Part shown: positions 1-6,801 of the stretch, piece by piece
Position numbering within the stretch: position 1 is the stretch's first letter
Layout of the letters: the number at the start of each line of letters is the position of its first letter
Assembly: GCA_050116155.1 (NCBI GenBank)
Contig: JASFPE010000249.1
Coordinates: forward strand, 1 to 8,452
Direction: 5' to 3'
Origin: G020353355 sp050116155
GTDB taxonomy: Bacteria; Desulfobacterota; Desulfobacteria; Desulfobacterales; JAHEIW01
DNA length: 8,452 bases
The notes under the pieces: model-generated
The model's database searches: none
What the model was told of the DNA's origin: nothing
The model's input: the letters and a program-made list of their open reading frames with translations, nothing else
Program-made: the position numbers and the translations under genes

Positions 1-1811
1 GCTTTCTTTGGGCCGATAATTTCCGCATCCCCTTTAAAAGCCATGATGAGTTCTGGAATTAAACGGTTTTTGTGTCTGCCTGCGAAGGAGATTCCGTGTG
101 CGGTCTGTTGGATCGTTCCGCTCAGTGAACCAAAATGCAGATGTTGATAATGGATTGCCTTGATGTCAAAATTGCCTGGCTTGCCTTTGCCTGTTAGCGG
201 CCACTGAAATGGAATGGCACCCCCCACACCGGTGATTTTAGCATTCATCTCAGCGATGACCAGGTTGGCATCGGCCCATTCTAAACGGCCTTTATCGAGT
301 CTTTGGGAATTTTTGTCCACCAGCAATGTACCCGAAAGCGCAAGGTCGGATACCCCAATTTTTGTAGAATTCCACGTTATCTCGGAATCGGGTAATTGCA
401 GATTAAACACCGCCGTTTGAGTAGCTTTGCTGTCGCGGTTGATATCTGCGGTGCCGGCAAGCAATACCGCCGGCAATTCAATGGTTGTTTTTTGGGATGC
501 AATATGAACATCTGGAATTTTCAGCTTATACGTCGCAAATCCGCTTTTTTTTTTCAGGTGGCCGCAAATTTCTACCTCAGGAACTTTTGTTTTAATTTCA
601 AATCGGTCAACGATAAGGGTGTTCGTCTGATTTAAATCTTTTTTTAGCGGTCGATTTTTCAGCTCGAATGTCAGGTTACCATTTTTAGAATAGCTGATTG
701 AAAAATTTACCCGCAGAAAGGATTGCGCAATGATTTTTAACGGCAGGAAAGCCTTGGCCTGTGCATTGGCGTTATTCAGGTTGATCACAAAATTTCCAAA
801 GCTTTGCACTGCGTCTTCTTTCAGGTTGATGTGAGAATCAATTTCGGAAAGCGTAAACGGCACGGGTGATATCCCGGCCATTTCAGATGCGGAGAGCCGC
901 CATGTTTTTTCATTGACGTTTTCCAATTTAATTCGCAACGGAAGTTCCTGTTGCTTTTGATTCAGGGGATTTTGTAGCTGCAAATTATTCAGACGGATTC
1001 TAGTTTTATGCAGTTCCAGCGAAGACACCAACGATGATAAGGTAAATGGCGCCCACGTCAGCTTGGCGCTGCCCTCCATATTCGCCTGGCCGGATATACT
1101 CAGCCCTTCGATGCGTTGGGTGAGCGCCGCAAATTTGGCAAGCGTTGCATTTTTTGAGGAAAAATTAAAGGAGATTGTCTTTTGCTTCAGATCCATGTCA
1201 GCCGCCACCAATACTTTTTGATGCCAAATATAAGTTTGTGCCGTAAACGTTAAATGGTTAAAATTCGAGTTTTGCGGTATCATCTCAATTTCAAATGGCA
1301 CTCTGTAGGTTTGGCCGTTTATTTCACAAATGACCGTGGCATTGCGGATGATGAACTGCTCGACGGCGAGTAAACCGGCAGCGGGGGTGGCAGGGGCTTC
1401 CCGTACCCGGGATCGTAATTTTTCTATTACGTTTTCCAAATCGATTCCCCGGAAGCGTAATTTCCCATCCTGATACGCGCAGTAAAGTTCGATACCGCTG
1501 GCGGTCACTTTTTTTATCTTTTTTTGATAAAGATTTACCAGTGAATAATCGATCTGGATTGACCGGATAAGCAACGCAGGTGTTTTCTCTGGCCCAAAAC
1601 GCACATTGCTGAAATCGGCTCCCGCTAAATCCAATTCGCGCACATCAAATGCAAAATCTGATATTCCCGTATCGGCTTCAAGATCCGAAATTAGCTTAGA
1701 TTCTAAAATCTTTGGAAGAACGTATGAAAATGTGTACAGCACACCGATTAAAACGACAGCGCATAAAACCAAAAAGGTGGTGATAAAACCGATCGTGCGT
1801 TTGAGGGACAT
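1..1811 (-). CDS. AsmA-superfamily / YdbH-like membrane-anchored protein, N-terminal 603 residues (C-terminus beyond left edge)
   Basis: An open frame runs without a stop from ATG at 1811 to the left window edge, so the gene is 3'-truncated. The protein begins MSLKRTIGFITTFLV and has one membrane segment at about residues 7-30. A long extracytoplasmic region follows, made of short alternating polar/hydrophobic strands with many Asn, Lys and Leu, typical of the beta-rich AsmA/TamB/YdbH superfamily. These proteins sit in the inner membrane and span the periplasm, and several carry phospholipid to the outer membrane. Features pointing to YdbH rather than AsmA are the large size and the late stretch KITGVGGAIPFQWP, which recalls the 'inner G, then PF' region of YdbH-type proteins; this is recollection, not a computed match. 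The start lies 12 bases after the FabH-like stop with only a weak AAG-type ribosome site, so co-transcription and translational coupling are likely. A run of ten A in the coding strand (545-554) keeps the frame intact. Confidence 0.8.
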   Translation of the reverse strand, partial: MSLKRTIGFITTFLVLCAVVLIGVLYTFSYVLPKILESKLISDLEADTGISDFAFDVRELDLAGADFSNVRFGPEKTPALLIRSIQIDYSLVNLYQKKIKKVTASGIELYCAYQDGKLRFRGIDLENVIEKLRSRVREAPATPAAGLLAVEQFIIRNATVICEINGQTYRVPFEIEMIPQNSNFNHLTFTAQTYIWHQKVLVAADMDLKQKTISFNFSSKNATLAKFAALTQRIEGLSISGQANMEGSAKLTWAPFTLSSLVSSLELHKTRIRLNNLQLQNPLNQKQQELPLRIKLENVNEKTWRLSASEMAGISPVPFTLSEIDSHINLKEDAVQSFGNFVINLNNANAQAKAFLPLKIIAQSFLRVNFSISYSKNGNLTFELKNRPLKKDLNQTNTLIVDRFEIKTKVPEVEICGHLKKKSGFATYKLKIPDVHIASQKTTIELPAVLLAGTADINRDSKATQTAVFNLQLPDSEITWNSTKIGVSDLALSGTLLVDKNSQRLDKGRLEWADANLVIAEMNAKITGVGGAIPFQWPLTGKGKPGNFDIKAIHYQHLHFGSLSGTIQQTAHGISFAGRHKNRLIPELIMAFKGDAEIIGPKK

Positions 1812-1823
1812 GTATCTTATTTT

Positions 1824-3359
1824 TTATTTTAATATTTGCAGAAAGGCGCTGCGTGTCATTCCGGCGCCGACGGAGTCGTTTAATATGACATTTGCGTTTC
1901 GCAGGGCTTCAAGATTCTGATTAATCTCAAATCCCTGAATGTTATCGGGGGTGAGTGCGCCCCGCTGAAGATCATAAGGAAGCCGCTGCATGCAGACCAC
2001 CGAGCAGTTACCACGTTCATGAATATTGGTAATCATTTTATTTGCGAGTACATCGGCAACGGCAGCTTTTAACTCTGCTGGCTCATTGTCGAGCACCTGC
2101 TCAATGGTCAATGGAAGCATTGCAAAATTGGCCTGGTGCTCGATAATAAGATCAAGATCCTTTATGTTGAAATCGTTTGGAGCCAGGAGATCATGTAAGC
2201 AGGCTTTCGCGCCCCGGGTGGCATATAAGAAGACACCCTTGCCGTCCATATCACCCCAGAGTTCACCCCCATCTTCAACCGCCTGAATGTATTTGGCAAA
2301 ACAGCCGTGGGTTCTTGTAATGGTGTCGATAATTCCGCTGCGCGGGCGTTCGAATACATAATCGCGGCCTTGATGCAGGGTAATCGTCCCGGTTCGGTCT
2401 GAGGCGAGAAATACCGACACCACGTTTTTGTATTTTCCGGATTCCACAAAAGCTTTGCCAATAGTTTCTACCAGATCGGCGTTTGCATCCAGGCTCATGA
2501 TGTCGTAAGCAAATGATTTTACGTGATGGTCGTAAAAATCGATAGCTGCCTTGAATTTTTGAAACGTTCCCCGGGTGGCTTCTTCGGGATATACCAGTTC
2601 AACCAGCGCGTGCTGAACCCGGGATGCCGTGGACGGCACTTTGTGCATGAGATCCCCAATCTGATTGTCGATGATGAGACCGTCGATTTTCGTGCTTCCG
2701 ATAAGCTCAAAAATTTTGAGTGCCAATTCGGGTGCCGTATCCTTGCCTATGCCAAACTCGATTTTACGCTGGTTTGAGTAATGTCCGGTGGGCGTTTTAG
2801 TGACTTTGGTCTCAAGCGCCGTGGCCAGCGCATCGTCACCAAAGATGATGTTGGCGGTATCGTCGGGTTTGAATGCCCGTGCACGATGAATGTTTTCTGC
2901 GCCGACGATGATCGAAATATCCCCTGCTTTCAAGAAACCTGTCAGCGACAGTGCCAGATCTATCTCCACGGAAACATTAAAGCCGGGACACCCGGCAAGC
3001 AGGTCGAAAACTAGGGCTTGCGGACAGTACTCACGGATAATGCCATAAGGATACCGGATCAATGGGCCGGGATCATTTTTATCATCACCCACATTGGTGG
3101 CACCGATGACCACTTTAATGCGGGTCGGATCAATACCAGAGGTGTCCATGAGGTCTTGCAGGGCGCTGACGCCGATGCGCTCATCCAGCGGCGCAGTTAT
3201 TCGCCGCCTGACGCCGATGCGCTCTAAGATGGTTTCGTTGGTGACCGGAATCCCGCCTTTAAACGACAAGCCTTTTTCTTCGTAAATCGAATTGTCGACG
3301 ACTTTACCGCCATGCCAGGCACCATAAGCGATGATTTCCAGAACAGAATCCAATGTCAA
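1824..3359 (-). CDS. FabH-like 3-oxoacyl-ACP synthase III family protein, enlarged (511 aa)
   Basis: This is a thiolase-fold condensing enzyme of the ketoacyl synthase III type. The catalytic triad is visible: Cys124 in FDLLAGCPGF, His408 in IIEHQANFAM and Asn451 in HERGNCSVV, matching the Cys-His-Asn of FabH. Other family landmarks are ERIGVRRR (about 47-53), IIFGDDALA (171-179), MDGKGVFLYA (371-380) and the C-terminal GAGMTRSAF (498-506). FabH enzymes are about 320 residues; this one is 511, and the Cys-His distance is 284 rather than about 130, owing to an insertion at about 190-360 that itself looks thiolase-like. The family condenses an acyl-CoA or acyl-ACP starter with a malonyl or acyl partner; the substrate cannot be told here. 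The start is TTG: an in-frame TGA lies two codons upstream and an AAAGGGG ribosome site is 7 bases before it. The YdbH-like gene follows after 12 bases. It could be a primary- or secondary-lipid enzyme. Confidence 0.9.
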   Translation of the reverse strand: MTLDSVLEIIAYGAWHGGKVVDNSIYEEKGLSFKGGIPVTNETILERIGVRRRITAPLDERIGVSALQDLMDTSGIDPTRIKVVIGATNVGDDKNDPGPLIRYPYGIIREYCPQALVFDLLAGCPGFNVSVEIDLALSLTGFLKAGDISIIVGAENIHRARAFKPDDTANIIFGDDALATALETKVTKTPTGHYSNQRKIEFGIGKDTAPELALKIFELIGSTKIDGLIIDNQIGDLMHKVPSTASRVQHALVELVYPEEATRGTFQKFKAAIDFYDHHVKSFAYDIMSLDANADLVETIGKAFVESGKYKNVVSVFLASDRTGTITLHQGRDYVFERPRSGIIDTITRTHGCFAKYIQAVEDGGELWGDMDGKGVFLYATRGAKACLHDLLAPNDFNIKDLDLIIEHQANFAMLPLTIEQVLDNEPAELKAAVADVLANKMITNIHERGNCSVVCMQRLPYDLQRGALTPDNIQGFEINQNLEALRNANVILNDSVGAGMTRSAFLQILK

Positions 3360-3366
3360 ATTTCAT

Positions 3367-3373
3367 CCCCTTT
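3367..3373 (-). promoter_or_regulatory. Ribosome binding site that fixes a TTG start (FabH-like gene)
   Basis: AAAGGGG on the minus strand lies 7 bases before the TTG at 3359. The in-frame codons before it are AAT and TGA, so no earlier start is possible, and no early ATG would keep the N-terminal strand of the KAS III fold. An ATG right after the GGGG is in another frame. Confidence 0.6.
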
Positions 3374-3407
3374 CTCGTGACGCGATGGTTCAGTTGAATA
3401 ACACTTA

Positions 3408-3436
3408 ATATTACCGGATGGCAAATTTATCCGCAA
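3408..3436 (-). promoter_or_regulatory. Candidate sigma70-type promoter for the FabH-like / YdbH-like pair
   Basis: In the 80-base gap after the YchF-like stop, the minus strand reads TTGCGG (3431-3436), 17 bases, then TAATAT (3408-3413). Both hexamers are partial matches to TTGACA and TATAAT at ideal spacing. A 5-bp inverted repeat (CGGAT/ATCCG) lies inside the spacer. The gap has no intrinsic terminator, so read-through from the YchF-like gene is also possible. Confidence 0.35.
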
Positions 3437-3439
3437 TCA

Positions 3440-4465
3440 TTATACATTGAAACGGAAATAAATGATATCTCCGTCCTGCACGCTGTAAGTTTTTCCTTCC
3501 AGTCTGACGGTTCCATTTTTGCGCGCGTCCGCATAACTGCCGGCCGTCATTAAATCCTCGAAGGAAACCACTTCTGCGCGGATAAACCCTCTTTTCATAT
3601 CCGTATGAATGACTTCGGCGGCATCAATAGCGGTGGTGTCTTTTTTGATGGTCCAGGCTCTAATCTCTTTTTTGCCGATGGTAAAAAAGGATATGAGATC
3701 TAAAAATTCGTAAGAGTGCTGAATTACCCGGTCCATGGCCGAGGCCATGATATTAAACTCCATCAGAAACTCGGCGGCCTCTTCCGCCGACATCTGGGCC
3801 AGTTCCTGTTCGAGTTTACCTCGGATTACCAAACAGTCTTCTGCGTTTGTCAATTTCCTGATATCCGGTAGGGTGTCATCATCATCTTCGTTGTTAAAGA
3901 CAACCAGCATTGGCTTGGCGGACAAAAAGCCGAAACCTTTGAGCAAATGTGCCGCTGCCAATTCCGGAAAACGTCTCAGGGGAACTTCATTTTCAAGCTG
4001 TTTATGGCATTCAACCAGCAGCGAATGCTCTTCGGGGTTCATTTTCTTTCCCCGCTTGTGGTCAAGTTCGATGCGCTCCAATCGCTTTTCTGCGATGACC
4101 AAATCGTTTAAAATAAGCTCCTGGTCAAGCTTTATGAAATCAGCCTGTGGAGTTTGAGTTTCAAAGCCGTAGCCCGCATGGTTCCGTAAGACGTGGATCA
4201 GGGCGTCGCTGTCCCTGACCGCGGTCCACATTGTCTGATCCTTGGCCTGGCTCATTTTAGAGCCCGGAAGAAAATATTCAATCTGGGCATATATCGTTTT
4301 CGGAAGTTTGTAGATCTCATTGATACGATCGACACGTTGATCAGGCACCTTGATGGTCGCAATACGATCTTCTGCCTTGCTTTCGGCGGGTGCCATCGTT
4401 CTGGTTAAGGCTTCAAAAATGGTTGATTTGCCTGAGCGCTCAAGTCCAATGATTCCAAATTTCAT
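3440..4465 (-). CDS. Divergent YchF/OBG-like P-loop NTPase with C-terminal TGS domain (341 aa)
   Basis: The N-terminus MKFGIIGLERSGKSTIFEAL carries a Walker A/G1 P-loop (GLERSGKST, residues 7-15) in the position used by YchF/Obg GTPases. The last 85 residues (about 257-341) are a clear YchF-type TGS/DUF933 domain, with FFTIGKKEIRAWTIKK, IHTDMKRGFIRAEVV and a final GDIIYFRFNV. Between them lies the helical segment that inserts into the G domain of YchF. YchF proteins bind ATP and associate with ribosomes and stress responses. The protein is shorter than canonical YchF (about 363 aa), and the usual switch motifs are missing: no NYPFxTIEPN, and DIAG is replaced by FLPG at about 65-68. It is probably a paralogue rather than the housekeeping YchF. 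I chose ATG at 4465; the frame stays open upstream to 4630, but that part crosses a terminator and is unlike the family. The ribosome site is weak (GGA, 8 bases upstream). Confidence 0.85.
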   Translation of the reverse strand: MKFGIIGLERSGKSTIFEALTRTMAPAESKAEDRIATIKVPDQRVDRINEIYKLPKTIYAQIEYFLPGSKMSQAKDQTMWTAVRDSDALIHVLRNHAGYGFETQTPQADFIKLDQELILNDLVIAEKRLERIELDHKRGKKMNPEEHSLLVECHKQLENEVPLRRFPELAAAHLLKGFGFLSAKPMLVVFNNEDDDDTLPDIRKLTNAEDCLVIRGKLEQELAQMSAEEAAEFLMEFNIMASAMDRVIQHSYEFLDLISFFTIGKKEIRAWTIKKDTTAIDAAEVIHTDMKRGFIRAEVVSFEDLMTAGSYADARKNGTVRLEGKTYSVQDGDIIYFRFNV

Positions 4466-4525
4466 ATCAGTGGTCCGTGAAGTTTGGAAATTATGATCAA
4501 TTTTGACTAAATAATGAAGTATGGG

Positions 4526-4557
4526 AAAAAAAAACGCAAGGATCTTTTCAGATTTGC
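4526..4557 (-). terminator. Intrinsic terminator downstream of the AsmA-family gene
   Basis: On the minus strand, GCAA-ATCT, a GAAA tetraloop, then AGAT-CC-TTGC form an 8-bp stem with a 2-base bulge, followed by G and nine T (4526-4534). This is the classic Rho-independent layout. It lies about 130 bases after the AsmA-family stop and 60 bases before the YchF-like start, so it should separate the two units. The YchF-like promoter would then lie at or after it: TTGCGT-17-CATTAT overlaps the stem base and T-run, and a lone CATAAT sits at about 4491. Both are weak. Confidence 0.65.
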
Positions 4558-4687
4558 AGATGGAAATACGGCACAGGCGATCATGGTAAACAGGATAACG
4601 AAACCCGGGAAGTATGGATTCCGCCTCCACTTCTTGGCGAATATTTTCATAGGCTAACCGGCTTGCATTCCTCCGGCGCGCTGCATT

Positions 4688-6697
4688 TCACTGGCCGAGA
4701 ATGCTTTTTAGCACTTCTTTGGTTTTTTCTTCAAGCGGTTTCAATTCTCCTTTGTCCAATAATTTTTTGACTTTCTCAGATTCAAGCACCTTCTCTTGGA
4801 GTTCCTGTGTTGCGGCAGCTTTGAGATCCGGACGAAATTTTGGCGCTGCAAACGTACCCGATACCAGCACCGGTACCATGATCCCGGAGCGTTGCGTTTC
4901 ATCACCCTGTCCCTTGAGCGTGCCGACCGCCTTGGGCTCCACCCGAAAGTCAAGGGTTTCGTTAATCAAATCGGCATTGCCGGCCGCGATAATGCGTAAC
5001 AGCGGGGACTTTAAACTGGATTGCGGGGTATTGACCACACCGTTTTTTATTGAAAAGGGAGCCAGAAGCTCCGTAAAATCGGTTTTCGGCCGTTCGGTGA
5101 CTTTTTCACCGCCGAAGGCGGTTTTGATATTACGTGCCATTCCGGCCAGATCGATGCCTATTATGGCACCATCGTTGAACATAAACTTGCCTTCACCATT
5201 AAGGCTTTTCTTTATGGAGACCGGATCATCACCGACCATTGACAAACTTAATTTAGCATTGGTGGTACCTTCCAGAATATCTTTTTGTAAGACGTCTTTG
5301 AGAAGCGGGTTTATTTGAATATTGTTGACGTTCAGATCCAAATTGCTTTTCGGAACATCCTGTTGCACATTCAATGCTGCTTTGCCGCCAGCCCCGCCCT
5401 GATACAATTTCAGCTGTAACGGGTCCAGATTGATGATTCCATTTTTAGCCGTAACCTTTAGCAAGACGTCTTGAATTTTCGCCTTGCTCACAATGAGCTT
5501 GCCTATTTTCAATTGACCGTCCATGATCAGTCGTCGCAATGGTGTGTAGTCGGTTTTCTGGGTTTTTTTGGCGGCTGCCGGCTGTGCGGATGTTTCAGCC
5601 GCTGGTTTCTCCTCTGATGATGGTGGCCGGTATCGATCCAGATTAATCTGGTCTAAATTAAGATCAAATTTGATCGCCGGTCTGGAAAATTCAGAAGCCT
5701 GCATGTTAAAATTCAGCTTGGAGTCATCAAGGTCCAGCAGGCCGCTTGAAATAGAGACATTTTCCGCTGTTGCCTGGACGTGCGCTTTTAAGGCGACCCG
5801 ATTCAACGCCTTCGGATCTGCTGTGGCAATCGGAAACGGTTGTTCCAATGCGGCCACCAGTTTTCGCGGTGAGAACTCAGCCACCTCGATATCCATGTTA
5901 AGCGCGGGAGAGATGACGGGATTCTCCAGATTGCCTTTCAACCGCATGCTCAGCTCTTTCAACGCACTGACGGATAGATCCAGCGGAACACCCCCTCCTT
6001 CCAGTCCTTTGTCCAGCGGTCCAACGGAACCCTCCACTGACAGCGGTTTTTTGTCCATTTGAGCAGAAAAGGCAAGTTGCACCGGGCGATCCAGCGCCGC
6101 ATCTTTTACGGTCAGATTTATGTCGGATACCTCTTTACGGGTATTCGTGGAATGATCGATCCAGAGAACGACACCATTTTTTATGGATAAATCACCGATC
6201 GTCATGGTGCTGATGGGAAGACCCATCTTTGGGGTTTTGTCGGCAGGTGCTTCGGCATCTTTTTCTTTTTTGGCGTCCCCTTCTTTTGCGTGAATCCCTT
6301 TAGAGAAATCCCAGTTTGTGCCACCATCTTTGTTTTTTACCAACGATACGCGAGGTTCGTTTATTACAAACCGCTTAATTTGGATGTTTTTGGAAATCAG
6401 TGGCAATAGTTTTACCCGCACCTCAAAAGATTTTAGGGTTAAAAAATCTTTTTCTGCAAAACCAGACGTGTTTCCTAAATGAAGATCTGAAAAATAAACA
6501 CCTGCCCATGGAAAGAGAGATAATTTTAATTTATTACCTATAGCAAAGGGTCGTCCGGTCGTTTCGGAAACATATTTTTCAAGTTTGGGTTTGTACTTTT
6601 GAAGGTCTACAAACATGGGAATGATCAAAAGTGCTGCGATCACCACCACAACTAGACCGACGAAAATGATGCCGCCCCATTTTAATGCTTTTTTCAT
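4688..6697 (-). CDS. AsmA family protein (669 aa)
   Basis: This is a complete AsmA-family protein, close in size to E. coli AsmA (617 aa). It has one N-terminal membrane anchor (about 7-30), then the AsmA N-terminal domain with VDLQKYKPKLEKYVSETTGR (30-49) and LSLFPWAGVYFSDLHLGN (59-76). The C-terminal AsmA_2 region (about 495-625) is well conserved: NDGAIIGIDLAGMARNI, SIKNGVVNTPQSSLKSPLL, NETLDFRVEP and VPVLVSGTFAAPKFRPDL. Two charged Ala/Lys/Glu-rich linkers (about 136-157 and 360-382) separate beta-rich blocks, and a charged helix ends the protein. The family sits in the inner membrane with its bulk in the periplasm and affects outer-membrane biogenesis and phospholipid transport; the cargo here is not known. 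A strong AGGAGGT ribosome site (6703-6709) lies 5 bases before the ATG, and a promoter with a perfect -35 box precedes it. An intrinsic terminator follows, so it is probably a single-gene unit. Confidence 0.92.
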   Translation of the reverse strand: MKKALKWGGIIFVGLVVVVIAALLIIPMFVDLQKYKPKLEKYVSETTGRPFAIGNKLKLSLFPWAGVYFSDLHLGNTSGFAEKDFLTLKSFEVRVKLLPLISKNIQIKRFVINEPRVSLVKNKDGGTNWDFSKGIHAKEGDAKKEKDAEAPADKTPKMGLPISTMTIGDLSIKNGVVLWIDHSTNTRKEVSDINLTVKDAALDRPVQLAFSAQMDKKPLSVEGSVGPLDKGLEGGGVPLDLSVSALKELSMRLKGNLENPVISPALNMDIEVAEFSPRKLVAALEQPFPIATADPKALNRVALKAHVQATAENVSISSGLLDLDDSKLNFNMQASEFSRPAIKFDLNLDQINLDRYRPPSSEEKPAAETSAQPAAAKKTQKTDYTPLRRLIMDGQLKIGKLIVSKAKIQDVLLKVTAKNGIINLDPLQLKLYQGGAGGKAALNVQQDVPKSNLDLNVNNIQINPLLKDVLQKDILEGTTNAKLSLSMVGDDPVSIKKSLNGEGKFMFNDGAIIGIDLAGMARNIKTAFGGEKVTERPKTDFTELLAPFSIKNGVVNTPQSSLKSPLLRIIAAGNADLINETLDFRVEPKAVGTLKGQGDETQRSGIMVPVLVSGTFAAPKFRPDLKAAATQELQEKVLESEKVKKLLDKGELKPLEEKTKEVLKSILGQ

Positions 6698-6746
6698 GGG
6701 TTACCTCCTCTGTCAGGCATAAACTGTAGATGGAATAATTAAGTCT

Positions 6747-6775
6747 AACTTAGGTACCCTCTTTATGGCTGTCAA
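6747..6775 (-). promoter_or_regulatory. Candidate sigma70 promoter for the AsmA-family gene
   Basis: On the minus strand a perfect TTGACA (6770-6775) is followed after 17 bases by TAAGTT (6747-6752), a poor -10 box with three of six matches. It lies in the 104-base gap between the esterase stop and the AsmA-family start, giving a leader of about 40 bases before the AGGAGGT ribosome site. Confidence 0.4.
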
Positions 6776-6801
6776 GCAGCCTGCAACCGTTGCTGGGTTG
6801 A

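Noticed and set aside
4466..4630. N-terminal extension of the YchF-like protein (start at 4630, 55 extra residues)
   Set aside because: The extension crosses the intrinsic terminator at 4526-4557, contains the run of Phe encoded by its T-tract, and precedes the family-typical MKFGIIGLE start. It is an open frame in a leader region, not protein.
4507..4650. 47-codon open frame MKIFAKKWRRNPYF... with a hydrophobic middle, between the AsmA-family and YchF-like genes
   Set aside because: It resembles a small membrane protein, but its 3' third is the terminator hairpin and T-run and it lacks a properly placed ribosome site. The GGAGGA nearby is too far from this ATG and abuts a four-codon frame instead.
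4701..5318. Long plus-strand frames opposite the AsmA-family gene (4701-5318, also 5568-6062) and opposite the YchF-like gene (3735-4157)
   Set aside because: They lie antisense to well-supported genes, have Ser/Arg-rich low-information sequences typical of reverse-complement reading, and resemble no family.
6784..6800. Hairpin CAACC/GGTTG just after the esterase stop
   Set aside because: The stem is only 5 bp with a 7-base loop and no T-run follows, so it is not a convincing intrinsic terminator.
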